NCBI GenBank assembly: GCA_951801675.1
Contig: CATONX010000018.1
Coordinates: 1 to 50,183, forward strand
Source of the DNA: an uncultured Eubacteriales bacterium
GTDB taxonomy: Bacteria; Bacillota; Clostridia; Oscillospirales; Acutalibacteraceae
Length of the DNA: 50,183 nucleotides
Direction: 5' to 3'
Part shown: positions 32,844 to 40,473 of the stretch, piece by piece
How the letters are laid out: each line of letters starts with the position of its first letter
How positions within the stretch are numbered: position 1 is the stretch's first letter
Translations under genes and position numbers: made by a program
Notes under the pieces: model-generated
Seen by the model: only the letters and a program-made list of their open reading frames with translations
Told to the model about the DNA's origin: nothing
Database searches by the model: none

Positions 32844-33884
32844 ATGGATTATCAATTGAATCTGGGCGCTTGGAACGCGGTGTTCGCCGTGCCAAGCGCT
32901 GTTGTGGACCAGCATTTAAAGCTCGCCGGTTCCGCCCAGCTGAAAGTGCTTTTGTGGCTGTTGCGCCACGCAGGGGAGGACACTGGGATGGAGGCCCTTG
33001 CCAAGGCGGTGGGCCTTTCCCGGATGGACGCGGCTGACGCCCTGCAATACTGGGTAGAGGTGGGAATCCTTAGGAAAGAGGAAATAGGAACGCTTGCCCC
33101 CCAAAAGGCGGAGGAAAAATCCGTGGAAGCTCGGCAGCAGTCCTCTTCCCCGAAAGAACCGCCCGTAAAAGAGGAAAAGCCGGCCATAAAACCGGCCCGC
33201 GCTTTGACCGTCGCCACCCCCAAGCCCACCAGTGAAGAGGTTAACGAACGGGCGGCCCAGTGCGGCGATATTGCCTTTTTGCTTCAGGAGGCGCAGCTTC
33301 GGCTGGGCCGTTTGCTTTCTCCGGCGGAAACCTCCACCCTGGTCTGGCTGCACGATTACAACGGCCTGCCCTGCGGGGTGATTCTGATGGTGATCGAATT
33401 CGCCCTGTCGGAAGACAAGGCGAACATGCGCTACATTGAGAAGGTGGCCATCAGCTGGGCAAACGAAGAAATTGATTCGGTGGAAAAGGCGGAGCAGAAG
33501 CTCAACGAAATCCACACCTCCCGTAAAAACTGGGATCGGCTATGCAAAGCCGTGGGCATTTCTCCCCGCGTGCCCAGTACCCGGGAGGAAGGGTATGCGG
33601 ATAAGTGGTTCGGCCTGTGGAAATTTTCCGCCGACATGGTGCGCCTTGCCTATGAGGAATGCGTGGACAACACGTGCAAGCTAAGTCTTGCATATATCAA
33701 TAAGGTACTCGAACGATGGGAGAGGGCTGGGGTGCGTACCCCGGCGGACGCGTTGGCCGCGGCCAAGCCCAGCACCCAGAAAAAGCTGGCCGGGCAGGAC
33801 CGGGCCCCTTCCTTCGATTTGGAGGAGTACGACCGCATGACCAGCGTCATGCCCCAAAACTTTGACGATCACACCAAACGGTGA
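32844..33884 (+). CDS. DnaD-domain replication protein
   Basis: A 346-residue protein of the DnaB/DnaD helicase-loading family. An N-terminal winged-helix part (about 1-75: LKVLLWLLRH, LAKAVGLSRMDAADALQYWVEVGIL) is followed by a Lys/Pro/Glu-rich linker (about 85-125). Two DnaD-type C-terminal repeats come next, about 145-220 (LLSPAETSTLVWLHDYNGLP, YIEKVAISWANE) and 245-320 (YINKVLERWERAGVRTP). It probably helps to load the replicative helicase with the DnaI-like protein encoded 21 bases downstream. The ATG at 32844 has a rather distant AAAGGAA. Not assigned as DnaB or DnaD. Confidence 0.9.
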   Translation: MDYQLNLGAWNAVFAVPSAVVDQHLKLAGSAQLKVLLWLLRHAGEDTGMEALAKAVGLSRMDAADALQYWVEVGILRKEEIGTLAPQKAEEKSVEARQQSSSPKEPPVKEEKPAIKPARALTVATPKPTSEEVNERAAQCGDIAFLLQEAQLRLGRLLSPAETSTLVWLHDYNGLPCGVILMVIEFALSEDKANMRYIEKVAISWANEEIDSVEKAEQKLNEIHTSRKNWDRLCKAVGISPRVPSTREEGYADKWFGLWKFSADMVRLAYEECVDNTCKLSLAYINKVLERWERAGVRTPADALAAAKPSTQKKLAGQDRAPSFDLEEYDRMTSVMPQNFDDHTKR

Positions 33885-33905
33885 CGAAAGGGAGGCCGAA
33901 TCCAG

Positions 33906-34889
33906 ATGGGATACAGCCGGGAAATTTATCTGGCCGCCATGCAGACCTTGTCCCAGCGGCGAAACGCCATGCGCATGCAGACCGAGCGGCGCAGAGCGGA
34001 GCTGCAGGCGTCCCTGCCCGAGCTCTTTGACTTAGAGCGGAAAATTGCGTCGGCCGGGTTCGAGGCGGCCCGGGCGGTGCTTGGCTCTCAGAACGTGGAA
34101 GCGGACTTGGAGCGGCTGATGCAGGAGAACTTACGGCTTCAAGAGCAGTATAACGCGCTTCTTTTGTCCCACGGTTATCCCGAGGACTATCTGCTTGCCC
34201 AGTACTGCTGCCCGGCCTGTCACGACGAGGGATACTGTAACGGCGGGCTCTGCGAATGCGTCAAGGAGCTGATGCGCCAGGAGGCATTTCGCCGCTTAAA
34301 TGAGCTGACTCCCGCGAAGGACTGCACCTTTGAGTCCTTTTCCCTTTCCTATTACCCAGACGAGCCCCTGCAAAACGGAAGTACATCTCCCAGGCGGCAG
34401 ATGGAAACCATCCTGCGCTACTGCAAAGCCTACGCCGATTCCTTCGGGGCCCATTCCCGCAGCATCCTGATGCAGGGCTCCACCGGTCTTGGAAAAACCC
34501 ACCTGTCCCTGGCTATTGCCCGGGCTGCCATCGACAAGGGGTTTGGCGTGATTTACGGGTCGGTGCAGAACCTGATGGCAAAGCTCGAGCAGGAGCGGTT
34601 CGGACGGGGAAACGAAGGGGAGAGTGCGAAAGCCATGCTCGAGTGCGACCTGCTGATTCTTGACGATTTGGGCACGGAGTTTACCACCCAGTTTGTCACC
34701 GCTTCTATGTATAACCTGGTAAACTCCCGGCTGCTTGCGGCCAAGCCCACCATCATCAGTACAAACCTGTCCATGAAGGACTTAAACGACAAATACACCG
34801 AACGCTTTACCTCCCGCATCATCGGCGGGTACGACCGGCTTGTCTTTTTGGGACGGGATATCCGCCAGCAAAAGCGGCAGGCCCGCTGA
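33906..34889 (+). CDS. DnaI/DnaC-like helicase loader ATPase
   Basis: A 327-residue AAA+ protein. Walker A is GSTGLGKTHLSLAIA and Walker B LLILDDLGTEF; IISTNLSMKDLNDKYTERFTSRI carries sensor and arginine-finger region. The N-terminal third is helical and holds a cysteine cluster, CCPACHDEGYCNGGLCEC, like the zinc-binding helicase-contact domain of Bacillus DnaI. Together with the DnaD-domain protein just upstream it should load the replicative helicase at origins or stalled forks. GGGAGG precedes the ATG. Confidence 0.93.
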   Translation: MGYSREIYLAAMQTLSQRRNAMRMQTERRRAELQASLPELFDLERKIASAGFEAARAVLGSQNVEADLERLMQENLRLQEQYNALLLSHGYPEDYLLAQYCCPACHDEGYCNGGLCECVKELMRQEAFRRLNELTPAKDCTFESFSLSYYPDEPLQNGSTSPRRQMETILRYCKAYADSFGAHSRSILMQGSTGLGKTHLSLAIARAAIDKGFGVIYGSVQNLMAKLEQERFGRGNEGESAKAMLECDLLILDDLGTEFTTQFVTASMYNLVNSRLLAAKPTIISTNLSMKDLNDKYTERFTSRIIGGYDRLVFLGRDIRQQKRQAR

Positions 34890-35039
34890 CGAGACGGGAA
34901 AGTAAAGCCGCCTATTTCTCAGGAAAGCATTCCCTGCGCGGCGTTTTATACCCAACGGGGCCGTATCCGCGTGGCCTTTTATGAGAAAAACGGATTTCGG
35001 CAGGACGACTCCCTGGTTTTTATGACCACAGTTTTCTAG
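34890..35039 (+). pseudogene. Possible C-terminal remnant of a GNAT acetyltransferase
   Basis: Directly after the DnaI-like stop codon an open frame of 49 codons without start codon ends at TAG (35037). Its end, RVAFYEKNGFRQDDSLVFM, looks like the C-terminal acetyl-CoA fold of GNAT enzymes (FYEKNGF). No N-terminal part is present nearby. This may be a decayed gene or chance similarity. Confidence 0.35.
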
Positions 35040-35079
35040 AAGGAGCGGATGGCGCTTCCTTTGTCCTTCTCCGTTTTTT
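35038..35079 (+). terminator. Probable terminator of the SEDS-DnaD-DnaI unit
   Basis: Stem agaagga/tccttct (7 bp) with a 19-base loop and six T after a 3-base gap. Confidence 0.45.
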
Positions 35080-35087
35080 CATCGCAA

Positions 35088-35131
35088 CAAAAAATCCCCG
35101 ACCGGGACAAAACCGTCCCTTCGGGGATTTT
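35088..35131 (-). terminator. Terminator of the 78-residue protein gene
   Basis: Outer stem aaaatccccg/cggggatttt with an inner gggac/gtccc stem; on the minus strand T-rich sequence follows. Confidence 0.85.
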
Positions 35132-35143
35132 CCGACGTAAAAA

Positions 35144-35380
35144 CTACTGGGCGTTCTTAGCCATCCAAGCGGTGGCTTCCTTTTCGGTAAGAGCCTTGAT
35201 GTTCTCTTCCGGATAAGGGGATTCGGCGCCGCCGATGCCGTGCAGGAAATACAGGCCTTTCTTGGTTTTATAGAGGGATTCCTCGTATCCGGCCGGATCG
35301 CCGAACGTACCGGAAATAGCGGTCCCCAGCTTATCGGCGGTGTCGGTATTGTAAACCTTTCTGTTGATGATCTTTTTCAA
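35144..35380 (-). CDS. Small conserved protein, unknown function
   Basis: A 78-residue soluble protein opening K-K-I-I-N-R-K-V-Y-N-T-D-T-A, with a central ESLYKTKKGLYFLHGIGG and an end rich in LTEKEATAWM. From memory this matches a family of short proteins common in gut Firmicutes and mobile elements (KKIINGKxYDTxTA...LYRKKTGEYFL), with no known function. The start is the TTG at 35380; a GGAG site lies about ten bases upstream. An ATG nearer the site is out of frame. It is monocistronic. Confidence 0.75.
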   Translation of the reverse strand: MKKIINRKVYNTDTADKLGTAISGTFGDPAGYEESLYKTKKGLYFLHGIGGAESPYPEENIKALTEKEATAWMAKNAQ

Positions 35381-35535
35381 AGCTCATGCACTCCTTTGAT
35401 TTCAGTGTCATATATGTGGATCGTCCTGCGCGAAGGCGCGGCGACGGTTGCGAGAAACTAAACCTTATTGTAATAGAACCCTTTTGGCAAATTGTTAATA
35501 AAATATGAATAATATCCAGATAATTACAATTTGCA

Positions 35536-35564
35536 CGGTTTTGCGGAGAAACCGCTGTTTTTTT
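35536..35564 (+). terminator. Terminator-like hairpin in the amidohydrolase leader
   Basis: Stem cggttt/aaaccg with a 7-base loop, followed by ctgttttttt. It lies 49 bases before the amidohydrolase start and could be a leader attenuator or a spare terminator. Confidence 0.4.
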
Positions 35565-35612
35565 CGTACAAATGCAGCCTTTTGCGGAATTTCAGACCAG
35601 GAGGAAACGAAC

Positions 35613-36410
35613 ATGCTTATTGACTTTCACACTCATGCGTTCCCGGAGAAGATCGCGGCCAAAGCCATTGGTTCACTGGAGGCGTCCAGCTCCACCAAGG
35701 CGGCCATTGAAGGGACTTATCCGGCGCTGCTCGAATCCATGGAGCGAAACGGGGTGGATTTTTCTGTGGTGCTGCCCATCGTCACCCGTCCCGCTCAGAC
35801 CAAATCCATTCTGCACTTTGCCGGGGAACTGCAGAAAATTCCGGGGCTCATCCCTTTTGGCAGCGTGCATCCTTTAAGCGAGGACGTGAAGGGAGACATC
35901 CGTGCCATCAAGCGGCTGGGGCTTCGGGGGGTCAAGTTCCATCCTGATTTTCAGGACGTGTTTCTCGACGACATTGAGACCATCCGGGCTATGAGCCTGG
36001 CGGCGGAGGAAGATTTGCCCATCGTCATCCATGCCGGGACGGATATTTCCTATCCTCACGTGCACCATTCCACGCCCAAACGGCTGTTAAACGTCTTAAA
36101 GGAGCTCAAGGGAGCCACCATCGTCTGCGCCCACACCGGCGGCTGGCGGTACTGGGACGACGTGGAGGCTCTTTTGATGGACCAGGACCTTTATATTGAT
36201 ACCAGCTATACCTACGGCTGGTGTCAAAAAGAACAGATGGCCCGCATCATCCGAAACTGGGATCCGGACAAGGTGCTCTTCGGAACCGACAGCCCCTGGG
36301 TGAACCAAGGAGAGGCGGTAGAGCAGCTTCGGGAACTGGACCTTCCGGCAGAGCTCTACGATAAGATTTTCTATAAAAATGCACTGCGCCTTTTAGGAAT
36401 GAAGGAATAG
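35613..36410 (+). CDS. Amidohydrolase family metal-dependent hydrolase (COG2159-like)
   Basis: A 265-residue TIM-barrel hydrolase. The first metal motif is H-x-H in IDFHTHAFPEK at the very N-terminus; VKFHPDF, PIVIHAGTD and VCAHTGG hold further metal histidines, and the C-terminal FGTDSPW contains the catalytic Asp. This matches amidohydrolase_2 enzymes, which include decarboxylases and lactonases; the substrate is unknown. AGGAGG at 35599-35604 sets the start. It stands alone between two gene-free stretches. Confidence 0.9.
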   Translation: MLIDFHTHAFPEKIAAKAIGSLEASSSTKAAIEGTYPALLESMERNGVDFSVVLPIVTRPAQTKSILHFAGELQKIPGLIPFGSVHPLSEDVKGDIRAIKRLGLRGVKFHPDFQDVFLDDIETIRAMSLAAEEDLPIVIHAGTDISYPHVHHSTPKRLLNVLKELKGATIVCAHTGGWRYWDDVEALLMDQDLYIDTSYTYGWCQKEQMARIIRNWDPDKVLFGTDSPWVNQGEAVEQLRELDLPAELYDKIFYKNALRLLGMKE

Positions 36411-36494
36411 AGAAAATGGTTTTATAACCCCGTCTCTTGTCTGGACCGGGATGGGTACAAGAATTGGAAATGAGCGGCAGAGCAACGACTTTTG

Positions 36495-36532
36495 CGCATC
36501 CGGGCAGAAAACGGTCCGGATGCGTTTGCGTT
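36495..36532 (+). terminator. Hairpin after the amidohydrolase gene
   Basis: Stem cgcatccgg/ccggatgcg (9 bp) followed by tttgcgttt. About 85 bases after the stop codon. Confidence 0.6.
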
Positions 36533-36778
36533 TCCCGGTATGGTTGCCTGCGGGTTTCATTCACCAGCTACGCCGGGTTGATTTTCCGAAGAAGGCAGCG
36601 GCAGGATTTCCAAAGCGGCATTTTTGGGTGAGGCTGCGTTATCCGCGGCGGATCTTGCCCTATTTTGCCATTGCGGGAAAGCTTTTGACAAAAAGAAGGC
36701 CGCCATGAAGCGGTGTAGCCTTGCTTTGACGAACGCAAATGAAAAAGCAAGGTGGGAAACCGGCAGTGCCGCTTTACT
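36533..36778. other. Gap without a recognisable gene
   Basis: Between the amidohydrolase terminator and the YerC/YecD promoter I find no gene, repeat or RNA that I can support. Short open frames lack ribosome binding sites. Confidence 0.4.
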
Positions 36779-36806
36779 TTTACAATGCAGTGTGGTAAAT
36801 TATAAA
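36779..36806 (+). promoter_or_regulatory. Promoter of the YerC/YecD gene
   Basis: TTTACA (36779-36784), 16 bases and TATAAA (36801-36806), 60 bases before the start codon. Confidence 0.6.
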
Positions 36807-36866
36807 TAAGACTACGGGCTTTCCGCGGGCAGATTTGTCCGCGGTGTTGTAAAAGAGGTGCATAAC

Positions 36867-37157
36867 ATGAACGCCAAAGTAAAGGATGAAAATGTAGACC
36901 TGCTGTTCCAGGCGATTTTGGCTTTGCAGAACATGGAGGAGTGCTACGATTTCTTCGAGGACTTGTGCACGGTACCGGAGCTCAAGGCCATGTCCCAGCG
37001 TCTGGTGGTGGCCAAAATGCTCAGCGAGAACCACGTATACAGCGAAATTGTCGCCGCTACCGGTGCCAGCACCGCTACCATCAGCCGCGTCAAGCGTTCC
37101 CTTGCCTACGGCTGCGACGGATACCGGCTGGTTTTTGAAAGGATTCGTGACAAGTGA
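36867..37157 (+). CDS. YerC/YecD family TrpR-related protein
   Basis: A 96-residue helical protein of the TrpR-like superfamily. The helix-turn-helix is SEIVAATGASTATISRVKRSLAYG near residues 56-80, after the helical ELKAMSQRLVVAKMLSENH. Firmicutes members are predicted DNA-binding proteins of unknown target. The ATG at 36867 is six bases after GAGGTG. Its stop overlaps the GTG of the following methyltransferase by four bases, so the two are coupled. Confidence 0.92.
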   Translation: MNAKVKDENVDLLFQAILALQNMEECYDFFEDLCTVPELKAMSQRLVVAKMLSENHVYSEIVAATGASTATISRVKRSLAYGCDGYRLVFERIRDK

Positions 37158-37906
37158 GCGGATACACCTGCTTTGCCGCCTATTACGACGCCCTGACCGG
37201 CAACGTGGACTATCCCGCCCGCGCCGCTTATCTTTTGGACCTGTTTGACCGGTATTCCCCCCGTCCGCCCCAGCTTCTTTTGGACCTGGCCTGCGGCACG
37301 GGAAGCATGACCTGTGAGTTTGCCCGGCGGGGAATCGAGGTCATCGGCGTGGACGATTCGGTGGAAATGCTCACGGTGGCCCGGGAAAAGGCCATGGAGC
37401 AGGGGCTCGATGTGCTTTTTTTGTGCCAAAGCATGCAGGAGCTGGACCTTTACGGCACGGTGGACAGCGCCGTGTGCACGCTTGACAGCCTCAACCACAT
37501 CACCGACCCTAGGGAGGTAAAGAAGGCCCTGTCAAGGGTATCCCTGTTTTTGGAGCCGGGCGGCATCTTCCTCTTTGACGTAAATACGCCTTATAAGCAC
37601 GAGCAGGTGCTGGGGGACCATTCCTTTGTTTACGACCTGGAGAACCTCTACTGCGTCTGGCAGTGCGGGTACGACCCAGCCACCCGAACGGTGGACATTG
37701 ACCTGGATTTTTTCGAAGAGGAAGAGGACGGGCTTTATTCTCGTATGAGCGAGTCCTTTTGTGAGCGGGCGTATACCAGGGAGGAGCTGACCGGCTGGCT
37801 GCACGAAGCTGGCCTGGAAATACTCGATGTGTTCGAGGAAATGACCATGCGGGAAGTGGGGGAGGAGACCCAGCGGGCGGTCTATATTGTGGAAAAATGC
37901 CGGTAG
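37154..37906 (+). CDS. Class I SAM-dependent methyltransferase
   Basis: A 250-residue methyltransferase with the SAM loop LLDLACGTGSMTCEFARRG, the acidic second strand VIGVDDSVEML and a DSAVCTLDSLNHI motif IV. It begins with the GTG at 37154, overlapping the YerC/YecD stop. Substrate unknown; similar proteins (DUF-like, small-molecule type) are common in Clostridia. A terminator overlaps its stop codon. Confidence 0.88.
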   Translation: MSGYTCFAAYYDALTGNVDYPARAAYLLDLFDRYSPRPPQLLLDLACGTGSMTCEFARRGIEVIGVDDSVEMLTVAREKAMEQGLDVLFLCQSMQELDLYGTVDSAVCTLDSLNHITDPREVKKALSRVSLFLEPGGIFLFDVNTPYKHEQVLGDHSFVYDLENLYCVWQCGYDPATRTVDIDLDFFEEEEDGLYSRMSESFCERAYTREELTGWLHEAGLEILDVFEEMTMREVGEETQRAVYIVEKCR

Positions 37907-37927
37907 GCTTTTTGCCTGCCGTTTTTT
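37901..37927 (+). terminator. Terminator overlapping the methyltransferase stop codon
   Basis: Stem cggtaggc/gcctgccg with one G-T pair and a 5-base T loop, followed by six T. The stop TAG (37904-37906) is in the 5' arm. The next gene starts 19 bases on with no separate promoter visible, so some read-through is likely. Confidence 0.75.
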
Positions 37928-37945
37928 CAAGGAAAGGAAGAAACT

Positions 37946-38827
37946 ATGGGAAGACGCATTCGAAGGATTACCAGGGACGGTTCCATCGTCGCCTGCGGGG
38001 TGGACGCCACCGACCTGGTGGGCGAAGCCGAGCGCATTCATAAAACCTCGGCGGTGGTGACTGCGGCGTTAGGGCGGCTTTTGTCCGCCGCGAGCCTGAT
38101 GGGCAGCATGCTCAAAGGGGAGAAGGACACCATTACCCTGCGTTTAAACGGAGGCGGCCCCTGCGGGACGCTTCTCGCCGTGGCCGACAGCGTAGGAAAC
38201 GTCAAAGGCTACGCCCAGAACCCCATCGTAGAGCTGCCCCTAAACGCCAAGGGAAAGCTGGACGTGGGCGGCGCCGTAGGGCAGGACGGCCGTCTTGCCG
38301 TCATCCGGGATACGGGAGCAGGCGAGCCCTATGTGGGCCAGTGCCCCATCGTTTCGGGCGAAATCGCGGAGGACATCACCGGCTACTATGCGGTTAGCGA
38401 GCAGGTGCCCACCGTGTGTGCCCTTGGTGTGCTCGTAAACCCCGATTTGACGGTCAACTGCGCGGGCGGGCTGCTCATCCAGCTGCTGCCCTTTGCCGAG
38501 GAATCGGCGGTGGCTGCTTTGGAAAAGAACATTGAGGCCCTCCCATCCATCACCCAGATGCTTTCGCAGGGCCTGACTATTGACGGCATCTGTCAAAAAG
38601 CCCTCGACGGGTTTGAAACCGACCTGCTCGACGAAGCAGAGGTTTCCTACCGGTGCGACTGCAGCCGCGAACGGGTGGAAAAGGCTCTGTTGACCTTGAA
38701 GGAGGAGGACCTGACCGGCCTTGCGGATGATACCGGTAAGGCGGAGGTCTGCTGCCAGTTCTGCGACAAGAAATATTATTTTACCAAAGATCAGCTGCAA
38801 GCATTGGCTGCCCGCGGCAAAGAATAA
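37946..38827 (+). CDS. hslO: 33 kDa redox-regulated chaperone (Hsp33)
   Basis: A 293-residue holdase that switches on when oxidants release zinc from its C-terminal cysteines. The four zinc ligands are present: CDC (237, 239) and CQFC (270, 273), in the family's C-x-C...C-x2-C arrangement. The N-terminal globular domain contains RLNGGGPCGTLLAVADSVGNVKGY. Length is normal. AAGGAAAGGAAG precedes the ATG. The HAD phosphatase follows after 19 bases. Confidence 0.96.
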   Translation: MGRRIRRITRDGSIVACGVDATDLVGEAERIHKTSAVVTAALGRLLSAASLMGSMLKGEKDTITLRLNGGGPCGTLLAVADSVGNVKGYAQNPIVELPLNAKGKLDVGGAVGQDGRLAVIRDTGAGEPYVGQCPIVSGEIAEDITGYYAVSEQVPTVCALGVLVNPDLTVNCAGGLLIQLLPFAEESAVAALEKNIEALPSITQMLSQGLTIDGICQKALDGFETDLLDEAEVSYRCDCSRERVEKALLTLKEEDLTGLADDTGKAEVCCQFCDKKYYFTKDQLQALAARGKE

Positions 38828-38846
38828 ACGAAGGGGACGGCTTTTC

Positions 38847-39500
38847 ATGGGAAAACGGTTTGTGTTATTTGACCTGGACGGAACGCTCATCAACTCGCTC
38901 GCAGATATGGCCAGCGCGTGCAATTACGCGCTCGAGAAGTTTGGGTACCCGAGACAGGAGCGGGTGGAGGATTTCCGCTATTTTGTCGGCGACGGGGTGC
39001 CCAAGCTCATGGAGCGAATTCTGCCGCCGGGGGAAGCCACCGAAGAGCGCATCCAAGCCCTGCGGGGCGCCTACGTCAAGCGGTATTTGGAACACTGCTG
39101 TGACAAAACGAAACCCTATCCGGGCGTCGTAGAGCTGCTTTTTGCCCTCAAGGAAAGAGGCGTGAAAGCGGCGGTGGTGTCCAATAAGCCGGACGATCAG
39201 ACCAGGCGGATTCTGGCTGCCCTGTTCGCTCCCGGCACTTTTGCCGCGTTTGCCGGAAACCAGCCGGGCTTTTGCGTCAAACCCGACCCGGGGCTTACCC
39301 GAAAGGTGATGGGCGAGCTTGGGGCCGACCCGGCCGACTGCCTGTTTGTAGGAGATTCGGGGGTGGATATGCGCACGGCCGAAAACAGCGGCGCTACCGG
39401 CGTGGGCGTGCTGTGGGGCTTTCGCACCAAAGAGGAGCTGTTGGAAAACGGCGCCAGGCATCTGATTGCTTCCCCCATGGAGCTTCTCACCCTTTTGTGA
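38847..39500 (+). CDS. HAD-family phosphatase, phosphoglycolate phosphatase-like
   Basis: A 217-residue haloacid dehalogenase-type phosphatase. Motif I is FDLDGTLINS (nucleophile Asp9), motif II is VVSNK, motif III a Lys in FCVKPDPG, and motif IV GDSGVDMRTAENSG. A helical cap lies at about 15-90. Best fit is the Gph/PgpH group that removes phosphoglycolate, but other small phosphates are possible. Start ATG at 38847, after AAGGGGA, cotranscribed with hslO. Confidence 0.9.
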   Translation: MGKRFVLFDLDGTLINSLADMASACNYALEKFGYPRQERVEDFRYFVGDGVPKLMERILPPGEATEERIQALRGAYVKRYLEHCCDKTKPYPGVVELLFALKERGVKAAVVSNKPDDQTRRILAALFAPGTFAAFAGNQPGFCVKPDPGLTRKVMGELGADPADCLFVGDSGVDMRTAENSGATGVGVLWGFRTKEELLENGARHLIASPMELLTLL

Positions 39501-39538
39501 CAAAAGACGGGGCAATTCCCAAAAGAGAAAGAATTTCC

Positions 39539-39567
39539 TTGACAAAGCAAGGAGCCGAAGATATAAT
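39539..39567 (+). promoter_or_regulatory. Consensus promoter of the DUF177-rpmF unit
   Basis: TTGACA (39539-39544), exactly 17 bases and TATAAT (39562-39567). It is the best sigma-A promoter in the window. Confidence 0.85.
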
Positions 39568-39594
39568 ATTGTATCGTGGTATATGAGGTGACCT

Positions 39595-40074
39595 ATGGTT
39601 CTTGGATTGAAAACATTGTTTGCAGAGGACGGCGTCCGTCAGGTGGACTACACCTTTACGCCGGACGAAGCCCTGCTGGCCGGATGCTCTCCCATCCACG
39701 TGACGGGGAAGCTGGAAGGCAAATCCTCTATCGTGTACATGACGCTTACCGCCGCGTTCACCCTATCGCTTCTGTGCGACCGGTGTATGACCCCGTACGA
39801 ACAAGCGCATACGGTGCCGGTGGAGCATGTGCTGGTAACCTCTTTGAACAGGGAAGACAACGACGAGCTGATCCTGGTGGAATCCCAAGAGATCGATCTG
39901 GACGAGCTGGTGATGTCGGACCTTTTGCTTACTCTGCCCATGAAGCATCTTTGCAGGGAAGACTGTAAGGGCTTGTGCGTGCAGTGCGGCAAAAACCTCA
40001 ACGAAGGGGACTGCGGCTGCCAAAAGAAGCCGGTGGACCCGCGCCTTGAGGCGTTACGAAAGCTATTGGATTAG
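39595..40074 (+). CDS. DUF177/YceD family protein
   Basis: A 159-residue protein of the YceD/DUF177 family, linked in bacteria to 23S rRNA metabolism and nearly always next to rpmF. The typical CDRCMTPYE motif lies in the middle, and a second cysteine group, CREDCKGLCVQCGKNLNEGDCGC, near the C-terminus may bind zinc. GAGGTG lies four bases before the ATG. It is followed by rpmF at 27 bases, and both sit behind a consensus promoter. Confidence 0.92.
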   Translation: MVLGLKTLFAEDGVRQVDYTFTPDEALLAGCSPIHVTGKLEGKSSIVYMTLTAAFTLSLLCDRCMTPYEQAHTVPVEHVLVTSLNREDNDELILVESQEIDLDELVMSDLLLTLPMKHLCREDCKGLCVQCGKNLNEGDCGCQKKPVDPRLEALRKLLD

Positions 40075-40101
40075 TGTTATTATAAGAGGGAGGTGCTGAC
40101 C

Positions 40102-40293
40102 ATGGCGGTGCCGAAGAGAAAGCATTCGAAAGCAAGACGCGACAAGAGACGCAATAATGTCTGGAAGATCGAGGCCCCTGTTCTCATCAAATGTGAGCAG
40201 TGCGGGGCGTTGAAGCGGCCTCACAGAGTTTGCGATAGCTGCGGAACCTATCGGGGAAGACAGATCATCGTAAAAGCGGCGGAGGAAGCCTAA
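40102..40293 (+). CDS. rpmF: 50S ribosomal protein bL32
   Basis: A 63-residue protein of the large ribosomal subunit. The opening AVPKRKHSKARRDKRR is that of bL32 from most bacteria, and the zinc ribbon has all four cysteines (CEQCG and CDSCG), the zinc-bound (C+) form. GGGAGGTG precedes the ATG. A T-tract terminator follows. Confidence 0.97.
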   Translation: MAVPKRKHSKARRDKRRNNVWKIEAPVLIKCEQCGALKRPHRVCDSCGTYRGRQIIVKAAEEA

Positions 40294-40311
40294 GCCTTTC
40301 GAAAAAGAATT

Positions 40312-40342
40312 AGAGGAGGAGAAATCCTTCTCTATTTTTTTT
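40312..40342 (+). terminator. Terminator of the DUF177-rpmF unit
   Basis: Stem agaggagga/tccttctct (9 bp, one G-T pair), loop gaaa, then eight T. Confidence 0.9.
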
Positions 40343-40473
40343 GGAAAATGGTCTTGGGCGCCGGATGTGTGATTTTGAGAAGAACGGCAACACTATAAAG
40401 AGAACCCCTGTGACAAAGGATTTTGCGCCTGTTTGTTGCGGGCCGGATGTACAAACGACGAGGAGGATGCTTC

